This document shows, piece after piece, positions 1 to 6,137 of a stretch of 7,679 nt of DNA (position 1 is the first letter of the stretch; each line of letters opens with the position of its first letter). The notes under the pieces were generated by a model. That model made no database searches. It was not told where the DNA came from and saw only the letters and a program-made list of their open reading frames with translations. The stretch is from contig JAEOSP010000606.1 of NCBI GenBank assembly GCA_016840305.1, positions 1 to 7,679 on the forward strand, given 5' to 3'. The position numbers were made by a program, and so were the translations under genes. This DNA comes from Candidatus Hodarchaeota archaeon. Its GTDB lineage: Archaea; Asgardarchaeota; Heimdallarchaeia; Hodarchaeales; Hodarchaeaceae.

Positions 1-1290
1 AATGGTGCAACAGATGTGAGTGTGGATTTGTCTGAGTTGAGTGTCACCATTGAGGATCCAGAAGGTGATGATTTCAATTGGACTATTGAAACCAGTCCAG
101 ACATCGGTAGCGCCTCTGCTAGTGATGATGGCAATGGTACGAAGACTTGTAGTGTTTCTGGTCTTGATTTTAATACCACGTATACCTGGTATGTAAACGC
201 TACAGACAATGGTAGCGGTAGTACCGGCAGTGAGGTTTATACATTTACCACGGAAGTGAATAATCCTCCAAATACCCCAAGTGATCCTGAGCCGTCTGAT
301 GGTGCAACCGGTGTCGATATTAACGCTGATCTCAGCTGGAACTGTAGCGACCCCGATGGCGACGATCTCACCTATAATGTTTATTTCGAGGCAAACGATC
401 CAACTCCTGATGTCTTAGTCTCTGAAAACCAATCTGAGAATACATATGATCCAGGTGCAATGGAGTATAGTACACATTATTATTGGCAGATTATCGTCTG
501 GGACGATCATAATCAATCTACAGAGGGTCCTATATGGGATTTCACCACAGGATCAGAACCAAATAACCCACCATATCCACCTAGTGATCCTGGCCCAGAG
601 AACGGTTCTGCTGATATAGATATCGAGGCTGACCTATCATGGACCGGAGGCGATCCAGATCCTGACGATACGGTAGTATATGACGTGTATTTAGAGGCGA
701 ATGATCCAACCCCTGATAACAAGGTAGCTGACGACATTACGGAGGCTACGTTTGATCCAGGAACTCTAGATTATGAAACAGTATATTACTGGCGAATTAT
801 CGCTAAGGACAACCATGGTGCATCAATTTGGGGACCAGTATGGCATTTCACGACAAAAGAGGCACCTGAGCCTGATTTAGAATGTGATGGCAGTCTGAGT
901 TGGACTGACGTAAAACCAGGAGAAACAGTTAAGGGTAGTTTCACTGTTGAAAACATTGGTGAGCCTGATTCATTACTTGATTGGGAGGTCACCGAGTGGG
1001 CATTGTGGGGCAACTGGATTTTCACTCCAATGAGCAGCGATGATCTCAAACCCAGCGATGGACCATTTACAGTCAACATCTCTGTTACCGCACCAAATGA
1101 AAAAAACTCAGAGTTCACGGGAGAAGTTAAGATTGTCAACAAAGAGAATATCAGCGACTATAGTATAATACCCGTATACCTTAAAACACCAAGAAACAAA
1201 CCATTCATTCACAACTTCCCTCTGCTTAGTTGGTTATTTGAACGGTTTCCAAATATGTTTCCAATACTGAGGCAACTGCTAGGACTGTAA
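1..1290 (+). CDS. Exported Ig/FnIII-repeat surface protein, 5'-truncated by the window edge
   Basis: Only the C-terminal 429 residues are visible. The frame is open from base 1 (reading NGATDV...), so the GTG at 16 is an internal valine codon and the real start and signal peptide lie outside the window. Residues 1-86, 87-187 and 188-288 are three Ig/FnIII-like beta-sandwich repeats. Repeats 2 and 3 share the openings NNPP and DLSW, the block EANDPTPD and the closing YYWxII...GPxWxFTT. Residues 289-396 form a different beta-rich domain (GSLSWTDVKPGETVKGSFTV, then NIGEPDSLLDW and EFTGEVKIVN), resembling BACON-like Ig folds. It is followed by a short hydrophobic/aromatic tail, residues 397-429, ending RQLLGL. 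There is no transmembrane helix or LPXTG/PGF-type sorting signal. Extracellular adhesive or structural function is inferred from domain type; no catalytic domain is seen in this part. The downstream operon starts 222 bases later and is probably independent. Confidence 0.85.
   Translation, partial: NGATDVSVDLSELSVTIEDPEGDDFNWTIETSPDIGSASASDDGNGTKTCSVSGLDFNTTYTWYVNATDNGSGSTGSEVYTFTTEVNNPPNTPSDPEPSDGATGVDINADLSWNCSDPDGDDLTYNVYFEANDPTPDVLVSENQSENTYDPGAMEYSTHYYWQIIVWDDHNQSTEGPIWDFTTGSEPNNPPYPPSDPGPENGSADIDIEADLSWTGGDPDPDDTVVYDVYLEANDPTPDNKVADDITEATFDPGTLDYETVYYWRIIAKDNHGASIWGPVWHFTTKEAPEPDLECDGSLSWTDVKPGETVKGSFTVENIGEPDSLLDWEVTEWALWGNWIFTPMSSDDLKPSDGPFTVNISVTAPNEKNSEFTGEVKIVNKENISDYSIIPVYLKTPRNKPFIHNFPLLSWLFERFPNMFPILRQLLGL
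259..864 (+). repeat. Tandem pair of ~100-residue Ig/FnIII-like repeat units
   Basis: Two consecutive protein repeats (residues 87-187 and 188-288 of the truncated first gene) align along their whole length. The best conserved DNA block is 388-411 against 694-717: 21 of 24 bases match, and all three differences are synonymous third positions that preserve EANDPTPD. An older, more diverged copy occupies nucleotides 1-258. This is a coding repeat made by internal domain duplication, not a mobile element. Confidence 0.8.
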
Positions 1291-1395
1291 ACACAGAAAC
1301 CAAATCCATCTCTTTATTCTCGGCTATTTCGGTAAGTGTTTCCAAAGTTTTTACAAATTGAAATTCATCTAGTTTTGGTAGTTTTCCACGTTAAG

Positions 1396-1403
1396 TTTAA
1401 ATA
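1396..1403 (+). promoter_or_regulatory. Candidate archaeal TATA box (distal) for the carrier-protein operon
   Basis: TTTAAATA matches the archaeal TATA-box pattern and lies in the AT-rich intergenic region between the stop at 1290 and the operon start. Transcription would begin about 25 bases downstream, near 1425, leaving a leader of roughly 85-100 bases. No clear BRE is visible just upstream, so this is weak support. Confidence 0.3.
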
Positions 1404-1422
1404 ATGTCGGCACTAAATTATG

Positions 1423-1458
1423 TCGTATTATAGAATAACGCACATCGTATAGAGATAA
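1423..1458 (+). repeat. Short imperfect direct repeat in the operon leader
   Basis: TCGTATTATAGAATAA (1423-1438) and TCGTATAGAGATAA (1445-1458) are imperfect direct repeats 22 bases apart, start to start. A shorter ATGTCG pair occurs at 1404-1409 and 1420-1425. They sit between the two candidate TATA elements, where an operator could lie. The AT-rich setting makes chance similarity quite possible. Confidence 0.25.
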
Positions 1459-1468
1459 AATTCAAAAA

Positions 1469-1478
1469 CTATTATAAC
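1469..1478 (+). promoter_or_regulatory. Candidate archaeal TATA box (proximal) for the carrier-protein operon
   Basis: CTATTATAAC follows an A-rich stretch (TTCAAAAA) that could serve as a BRE. With usual archaeal spacing, transcription would start near 1500, leaving only about 12-20 bases before the first candidate start codons at 1513 or 1522. That fits the short or absent leaders common in archaea. It competes with the distal element at 1396-1403; both are pattern matches in AT-rich DNA. Confidence 0.3.
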
Positions 1479-1512
1479 TATTACAAAATGAGATTAAAGA
1501 AACGGCGATGAT

Positions 1513-1917
1513 ATGGATTTGATGGATTCTTTTTCAATTGGAGTTGATATTGTTTCCATAGGGAGGATATCTAAGAACTTTGACGATATTAATAACAGAT
1601 TTATCAATAGGGTTTATACCAAAGACGAGATAAATTATTGCAAAAACAAAAAAAACATCTCTCATCATTTTGCTGGTAGATTAGCTGGCAAGGAAGCAGT
1701 TAGCAAAGCATTAAAAATGTCCTGGGGAAGTGGGGTAAACTGGAAGGATATCGAGATAATTAGTGAAGAAAACGGCATCTTAGAGGTGGTATTGCATGGA
1801 GAAGCCAAGAAGGTCGCGAATGAAAGGAAAATAAAAAATATCCAACTTAGTATATCGCATGAAAAAGAGTATGCTATTGCATTTGCAATAACGATTGGAA
1901 ATGGGAATAATGAATAA
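1513..1917 (+). CDS. acpS: Holo-[acyl-carrier-protein] synthase-like 4'-phosphopantetheinyl transferase
   Basis: This enzyme family transfers 4'-phosphopantetheine from CoA to the conserved serine of a carrier protein, here almost certainly the product of the next gene. The 134-residue length fits AcpS, which is usually about 120-130. Family motifs run in order: GVDIVSIGRI (residues 10-19, with Mg-binding Asp12), FINRVYTKDEINYC (30-43), HHFAGRLAGKEAVSKAL (51-67, with Glu61 as the second metal ligand) and QLSISHEKEYAIAFAI (111-126). All key residues are present, so it should be active. ATG 1513 is used here. ATG 1522 (MDSFSIGVDIV) is nearer the usual AcpS N-terminus and is a good alternative; the GGCGAT at 1504-1509 is only a weak Shine-Dalgarno for either. 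The 3' end overlaps the carrier gene by 8 bases, indicating co-translation. It is the first gene of a four-gene operon, which is notable because archaea generally lack ACP-dependent fatty-acid synthesis. Confidence 0.88.
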   Translation: MDLMDSFSIGVDIVSIGRISKNFDDINNRFINRVYTKDEINYCKNKKNISHHFAGRLAGKEAVSKALKMSWGSGVNWKDIEIISEENGILEVVLHGEAKKVANERKIKNIQLSISHEKEYAIAFAITIGNGNNE

Positions 1918-2191
1918 TAATCAAGATTATAATGAAAAGGACATAATGGATATCATTAGCCGGTTCATATTAGATAACTTTATTTTAAGTGATCGGAAAG
2001 AGAACATCGATGAAAATATATCTCTTTATGAAAAAAGAATTGTTGATTCAACGGGTGTTCTTGAGATTGTAGATTTCCTTGAGGAGACATTTGGGATTAA
2101 AATTGAGGATGATGAATTGGTACCTGACAATCTAGATTCCATCAAGAAGATGTCTAAATTTGTCCAGAGGAAAATAGATAATGCTAGTTAA
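1910..2191 (+). CDS. Stand-alone acyl carrier protein (phosphopantetheine-binding)
   Basis: A 93-residue acidic protein with the helical ACP pattern. The attachment site is Asp46-Ser47-Thr48-Gly49 in the block VDSTGVLEIVDFLEETFGI, where Ser47 (codon 2048-2050) would carry phosphopantetheine. It is followed by the typical helix III/IV region (IKIEDDELVPDNLDSI). The length slightly exceeds the 75-80 of housekeeping ACPs because of an N-terminal extension. The ATG at 1910 is preferred: an in-frame TTG at 1895 and ATG at 1901 add only residues from inside the upstream gene, and GGA at 1897-1899 is suitably placed for 1910. The gene overlaps the transferase by 8 bases and the ligase by 11. DSTG rather than the DSLE/DSLD common in fatty-acid ACPs suggests a specialised carrier like those paired with stand-alone ligases. 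The attached acyl group cannot be read from the sequence. Confidence 0.88.
   Translation: MNNNQDYNEKDIMDIISRFILDNFILSDRKENIDENISLYEKRIVDSTGVLEIVDFLEETFGIKIEDDELVPDNLDSIKKMSKFVQRKIDNAS
2167..2170 (+). promoter_or_regulatory. Ribosome binding site for the ligase gene, inside the carrier-protein gene
   Basis: GAGG ends 10 bases before the ATG at 2181. It lies in the coding sequence of the carrier protein and supports this start, which overlaps the upstream stop codon by 11 bases and implies translational coupling. Confidence 0.5.
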
Positions 2192-3734
2192 TCAGTTCTT
2201 ATCAAGAAGTGTAGAGTTATATCCTGATAAAGAAGCCCTTATCTGTCCTGAAGGGAGATACCTATATCAGGAAATCGGTGAGAAGGTAAAGAAATTCTCG
2301 GATATTCTTCTGAATATGAATGTGAATAAATCAGACAGGGTATTGATTTTCCTTGAGAATTCATTAGAATCCGTGGTTTCTATTTTTGGTATTTTGGAGG
2401 TGGGGGGTGTCTTTGTTGTTATAAATCCTCAAATGAAATCAAAAAAGATGGAATACATCATTAATGATTGTGGAACAAAAATACTGATAACAGATAGAAA
2501 TCACTTGGAGCAAATCAGAGATGTACTAGGCAACTGCACTTCTTTAGAGAATATTTTACTTACAGATGCTGAAGATGAGGAAGTAATATCGGTAGACATG
2601 GGGAAGATCAGGGTAACTCCTTTTTCTGATGCTAAAAGATTATCTAAAAGAGTAACTCAAACTCCAACTATCGTTGATGATGATTTAGCATCCATTATCT
2701 ATACTTCAGGTTCTACTGGATTTCCCAAAGGTGTTGTGCTTTCTCATAAGAATATGTCCTCAGCTGCCGATTCTATTATAACATACCTTAAGAATACACC
2801 TGATGATATCATTTTCAATGTTCTTCCGTTATCATTTGATTATGGGCTTTACCAGGTGTTAATGGCGTTTAAATTTGGTGGAACAGTTATTTTAGAGAAA
2901 TCGTTTGTTTTTCCACATCATGTGTTGCAGCGGGTGAGGGAGGAAAAAGCGACCGGATTTCCTATTGTCCCAACGATTGCTAATATCTTATTGCGACTTA
3001 AAGACCTGAAAAAATATGATCTCTCGATTTTGCGATATATCACCAATACCGCGCAGAAACTCCCTAAAAAAACCATATTTGGTTTGATGGAGGCTTTTCC
3101 GCATGTTCGGATTTTTTCCATGTACGGGTTGACGGAATGTAAAAGAGTCTCCTATTTACCTCCTGCGAAGTTGAAAGCAAAACCTGAATCGGTTGGTAAA
3201 GCAATGCCAAACACAGAGGCTTTTATTGTTGATGCTAAAGGAAATAAAATTACCAAACCTGGAGTTGTTGGTGAACTGGTTGTTCAAGGTCCAAATGTCA
3301 TGGTTGGGTATTGGAATAACCCTAAGGAGACTGATGAAGTAATAAAACCAGGAGCAAATCCAGATGATAGATGGCTCTATACTGGGGATCTATTCACGAT
3401 GGATGAGGATGGAGATCTATTTTTCTTTGGAAGAAAAGATGATATGATAAAAACTGCCGGAGAAAAAGTCAGTCCAAAAGAAATAGAGAATGTTTTATAT
3501 GATATTGAAGACGTCTATGAGGCAGCGGTTATTGGTGTACCAGATGATATGTTGGGTCAGGCAATAAAGGCTGTCGTAGCATTAAGGAAAGGTTCTAAGT
3601 TGACCGAAAAAGAGATAACCCTGCATTGCTCCAAACATTTAGAAAAATTTATGGTTCCTAAATTTGTTGAGATTCGTCAGCAATTGCCCAAGACCTCAAC
3701 TGGGAAAATTAGCAAAAAGGGTTTGATAGTATGA
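2181..3734 (+). CDS. AMP-forming acyl-CoA/acyl-carrier-protein ligase (ANL superfamily)
   Basis: Class I adenylate-forming enzymes activate a carboxylic acid with ATP to an acyl-AMP and pass it to a thiol (CoA or a phosphopantetheine arm). At 517 residues the protein is full length. Core motifs are intact and in order: P-loop YTSGSTGFPKG (174-184), YGLTE (315-319) extended as CKRVSYLPP, YTGD (400-403, ribose-binding Asp403), hinge region GRKDDMIKTAGEKVSP (417-432) and the C-terminal TSTGKISKKG, with catalytic Lys509. Two features suggest transfer to the carrier rather than free CoA: the immediate neighbour is an ACP with its own transferase, and the genes overlap. The TECKRVSYLPP block resembles, as I recall, ligases found in bacterial exopolysaccharide/exosortase-linked loci, but that is recollection, not a search. 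The acid substrate is unknown. The start at ATG 2181 has a GAGG 10 bases upstream. The stop shares ATGA (3731-3734) with the next gene. Confidence 0.9.
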   Translation: MLVNQFLSRSVELYPDKEALICPEGRYLYQEIGEKVKKFSDILLNMNVNKSDRVLIFLENSLESVVSIFGILEVGGVFVVINPQMKSKKMEYIINDCGTKILITDRNHLEQIRDVLGNCTSLENILLTDAEDEEVISVDMGKIRVTPFSDAKRLSKRVTQTPTIVDDDLASIIYTSGSTGFPKGVVLSHKNMSSAADSIITYLKNTPDDIIFNVLPLSFDYGLYQVLMAFKFGGTVILEKSFVFPHHVLQRVREEKATGFPIVPTIANILLRLKDLKKYDLSILRYITNTAQKLPKKTIFGLMEAFPHVRIFSMYGLTECKRVSYLPPAKLKAKPESVGKAMPNTEAFIVDAKGNKITKPGVVGELVVQGPNVMVGYWNNPKETDEVIKPGANPDDRWLYTGDLFTMDEDGDLFFFGRKDDMIKTAGEKVSPKEIENVLYDIEDVYEAAVIGVPDDMLGQAIKAVVALRKGSKLTEKEITLHCSKHLEKFMVPKFVEIRQQLPKTSTGKISKKGLIV

Positions 3735-4699
3735 ATTTCCACAAGGATATTTTAAAAATTGATTGTGAAGGTGAGATTAACCGTATTTGTTCTTTTATTC
3801 AGCAGCAAGCAGCATCGATGAGACGAGACGGTATAGTGGTTGGGCTTAGCGGTGGTATTGATTCTGCGCTTTCTGCCGCATTATGCGTTAAGACGCTGGG
3901 AGCAGAAAAGGTATTTGGTTTGATTCTCCCTGAAAAGGAATCTAATCCAGTGAGCGCAGAATACGCGAAAAAACATGCTGACATGTTGGGTATAAAAACA
4001 GAGACGATTGATATTACTCATATTCTCGAAGAATTTGGGACCTATGATAAAAGAGATAAGATCATTAGAGAGATTTTTCCTGAATACGATAACAGTTATA
4101 AATTAAAAATTACCCTTCCTGCCGATTTGTTGTCTAAAGATGCATTTAACTTTTTTACTTTAAAAATTGAAAACGGTAATGGAAATGAAAAATCTGCCAG
4201 GCTAAAAAAAGACGCCTTGAACGGTATTGTAGCAGCTACGGATACCAAGCAAAGAACAAGGATGATGCATCTTTATTATTACGCAGAAATGAAAAATTAT
4301 CTGGTTTGTGGTACCACCAATAAAAGTGAAGTTATGCAGGGTTTTTTTGTTAAATATGGAGATGGCGGGGTTGATATTGAGCCTCTTGCCCATCTTTATA
4401 AGACTCAGGTTTACCAGCTTTCTGAATATTTAGACGTAATAAAAGAGATTATCGATAGAGCCCCAAGTCCAGACACGTTTAGTTTTCAGGTAAGCGATGA
4501 GGAGTTCTATTTTCGCATTCCTTATGATAAATTAGATCTTTTACTCTATGCGTGGGAGAATAACACTGTGGTTTCTGAAGTTTGTGAAGCGATGGGTTTA
4601 AAAGAAGAGCAGGTAAAAAGGGCGTTTAGGGATTTTTCATCTAAGTACAACGCAACAAAACACTTAAGGGAATTACCTCCCATGCTAAATCAGGAATAA
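3731..4699 (+). CDS. NAD(+) synthase-family ATP pyrophosphatase, probably a cassette-specific amidating enzyme
   Basis: The family adenylates a carboxylate with ATP (releasing PPi) and amidates it with ammonia; NadE converts deamido-NAD to NAD. The N-type ATP pyrophosphatase loop SGGIDS is at residues 40-45. Other NadE landmarks follow: TKQRTRMMHLYYYAEM (172-187), GTTNKSE (194-200), KYGDGG (208-213), LYKTQVY (222-228) and DEE (256-258). There is no glutaminase domain, so ammonia or a separate glutaminase would be needed. Differences from housekeeping NadE, judged from memory of the family: 322 residues against about 240-280; an unusually long middle segment (about 97-170); D171 where the family usually has the Asn of NIQAR; and PSPDTFSFQVSDEEFYFR replacing the PTADL...QTDE.ELG-type substrate region. 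Together with its place as last gene of a carrier-protein operon (4-base ATGA overlap with the ligase), this argues for a carboxylate other than deamido-NAD. A true NAD synthase remains possible. Confidence 0.8.
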   Translation: MNFHKDILKIDCEGEINRICSFIQQQAASMRRDGIVVGLSGGIDSALSAALCVKTLGAEKVFGLILPEKESNPVSAEYAKKHADMLGIKTETIDITHILEEFGTYDKRDKIIREIFPEYDNSYKLKITLPADLLSKDAFNFFTLKIENGNGNEKSARLKKDALNGIVAATDTKQRTRMMHLYYYAEMKNYLVCGTTNKSEVMQGFFVKYGDGGVDIEPLAHLYKTQVYQLSEYLDVIKEIIDRAPSPDTFSFQVSDEEFYFRIPYDKLDLLLYAWENNTVVSEVCEAMGLKEEQVKRAFRDFSSKYNATKHLRELPPMLNQE

Positions 4700-4735
4700 G
4701 TTTAGTTTCCAGGTTGAAGTGTTGTATAAAATGTG

Positions 4736-4753
4736 TTTTTAACTATTATTTTT
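4736..4753 (+). terminator. Likely T-run terminator of the carrier-protein operon
   Basis: Two T5 tracts (4736-4740 and 4749-4753) lie 37 and 50 bases after the operon's last stop, in the convergent intergenic region. Archaeal transcription commonly ends at such T-runs without a hairpin, and no strong stem is visible. On the opposite strand I see no comparable T-run below 4773, so the end of the minus-strand transcript is not defined. Confidence 0.45.
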
Positions 4754-4772
4754 CTATTGCATAACTACAATT

Positions 4773-6137
4773 TCAGAAATATTCTCTCCTGTACAAATAT
4801 ATGCTACTAGCAATTGTTACTATTACAATAACTATACCTACTATCATTATTAAGGGTATTTCTATTTCTTCTTTCTGATAAGTCATTAAACCTTCCATTA
4901 AATCATAGGTGTGATCCCACTCTCCGTCTCCATTTGTGTCTATTAGGTATATTTCACCTACTTGTCCGAGCATTGTCTGAGCGGTCTCACCGTAAAATGT
5001 ATCATAGATGTCATCAGCATCATCATCTGCTATATATCCAATATCCCCGACTATGTGGGTATCTATCAATACCATAAAATTTGTGGTATCCGAAAGTGTT
5101 TGATTATCGTATACTTGTACACTTATTGTATATTTTCCTGCCGCAGTCCAGATATGTTTTAGTATTACTACTGTCCCATTTGGAAAGAACTCTGTTATGT
5201 TTGTTTGCCCATCGCCCCAGTCAATAGTATATTGTAAGGTTTCGTTATCTCCATCTATAGATACCGCCGTATAGGTATATAGTACGTTTTTTGTTCCATT
5301 CCCCGGTCCACTGATATCAGGAGCAGAAGGTATTTTGTTTGGCTGACTTATAATAACATTAGTATTATAGGAATCCTCAGCACCTGAATCATCAGAAACA
5401 GTTAGAATAACATTATATGTGCCAGGACTCGAATATCCATGCTTTGATATTTCTCCTGTCCTATTTTTACCGTCACCAAATTCCCAGAACCAAGACAATA
5501 CATCTTCTTCATCAGGATCAAAACTTAGCGATCCATCAAATGTTATCTCTTCGCCGACAACGCCCTGATATGGTTCGCCTGCTGAAGCGTCTGCAATTGG
5601 AGCTTGGTTTGTGGGAGGGACACCACCTCCACCGTTATCTCCATTGCCACCACCATTGGGAGAATGATCTTGAACTACAGTCCCTGATCCATTTACTATG
5701 GACGGTTCTATTGGGTATCCATTATCATCACTAATTTTTGTTATTGAAATATCGATTGACGTCTCCCCGATTTGTGCACTCTCTAATTTTAGCGTTACAA
5801 AGACAATATTTGTTGCCCCAGCCTCGATTTGTTTATTCATATCTGCAGCTTTCAACCACACGTACGATGCTGGTAATGAAGAATTGCTATGAATCGTAGC
5901 CCACGATGGGAAAGTGACTGAAATAATATTCAAAACTGATGGATTATTAATGGAAATGGATATGTTAAATCCAGATAGACCATTGGGTATAGTGTCAAGT
6001 ATTATATTTGTTGTTCCCGTGTTGCCGATCCCTTCTATCTCTACATCTTCTGCTATAATCGTTGAACCATCTGATGCTACCGCTACTAGGTTTGATAAGA
6101 AAAATAAAAAAAGTAGGAGAGATAGAAATCGTTTCAA
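4773..6137 (-). CDS. Membrane-anchored cohesin-like/PKD surface protein
   Basis: A complete 454-residue exported protein. It begins with a signal peptide (MKRF followed by a Leu/Phe-rich core, likely cut near AVA-S, residues 19-22). Residues about 27-156 form a cohesin-like beta-sandwich very similar to the one in the upstream gene (NGLSGFNISISINNPSV, FPSWATIHSNSSLP). A Gly/Asn linker follows (157-178), then two PKD domains (about 179-264 with WEFGDG; 270-358 with IDWGDG). An acidic juxtamembrane segment (362-426) contains two matching Asp-rich units. A C-terminal transmembrane helix (about 427-448) ends in the basic tail YRREYF, so the bulk faces outside. About nine N-glycosylation sequons are present. 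The start is TTG 6137: no Met follows until residue 100, the signal peptide requires it, and GAGG lies 11 bases upstream. It lies 3 bases downstream of the dockerin gene. Function as surface receptor for a dockerin protein is inferred. Confidence 0.87.
   Translation of the reverse strand: MKRFLSLLLFLFFLSNLVAVASDGSTIIAEDVEIEGIGNTGTTNIILDTIPNGLSGFNISISINNPSVLNIISVTFPSWATIHSNSSLPASYVWLKAADMNKQIEAGATNIVFVTLKLESAQIGETSIDISITKISDDNGYPIEPSIVNGSGTVVQDHSPNGGGNGDNGGGGVPPTNQAPIADASAGEPYQGVVGEEITFDGSLSFDPDEEDVLSWFWEFGDGKNRTGEISKHGYSSPGTYNVILTVSDDSGAEDSYNTNVIISQPNKIPSAPDISGPGNGTKNVLYTYTAVSIDGDNETLQYTIDWGDGQTNITEFFPNGTVVILKHIWTAAGKYTISVQVYDNQTLSDTTNFMVLIDTHIVGDIGYIADDDADDIYDTFYGETAQTMLGQVGEIYLIDTNGDGEWDHTYDLMEGLMTYQKEEIEIPLIMIVGIVIVIVTIASSIYLYRREYF

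Noticed and set aside
16..18. GTG at 16 as the start of the first gene
   Set aside because: The frame is open to base 1 with repeat sequence (NGATDV) matching the later repeats (DGATGV), so this is an internal codon of a truncated gene.
513..1142. Minus-strand open frames opposite the first gene (513-737, 786-1142) and within the operon (2918-3121, 3799-3984, 4202-4393)
   Set aside because: These are shadows of strongly supported plus-strand genes, with no recognisable motifs and no ribosome binding sites.
1895..1909. TTG at 1895 or ATG at 1901 as the start of the carrier protein
   Set aside because: They only add residues encoded inside the end of the transferase gene; ATG 1910 gives a sensible N-terminus with a suitably spaced GGA. 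The ATG at 1901 cannot be wholly excluded.
1513..2191. Transferase and carrier as part of a housekeeping fatty-acid synthesis locus
   Set aside because: No ketoacyl synthase, reductase or malonyl transferase is nearby, and the carrier has DSTG and is coupled to an AMP-forming ligase instead.
4905..5045. Acidic juxtamembrane repeats as a second dockerin
   Set aside because: They lack the D-x-N-x-[DN]-G-x-x-D-x-x-D loop and the following helix seen in the real dockerin at 6144-6332.
5417..5734. Plus-strand open frames opposite the PKD and cohesin genes (5417-5734, 5698-5892, 5914-6222, 6418-6666, 4962-5162)
   Set aside because: They have low-complexity or unprotein-like translations (His/Leu-rich) and lie antisense to well-supported domain-bearing genes.
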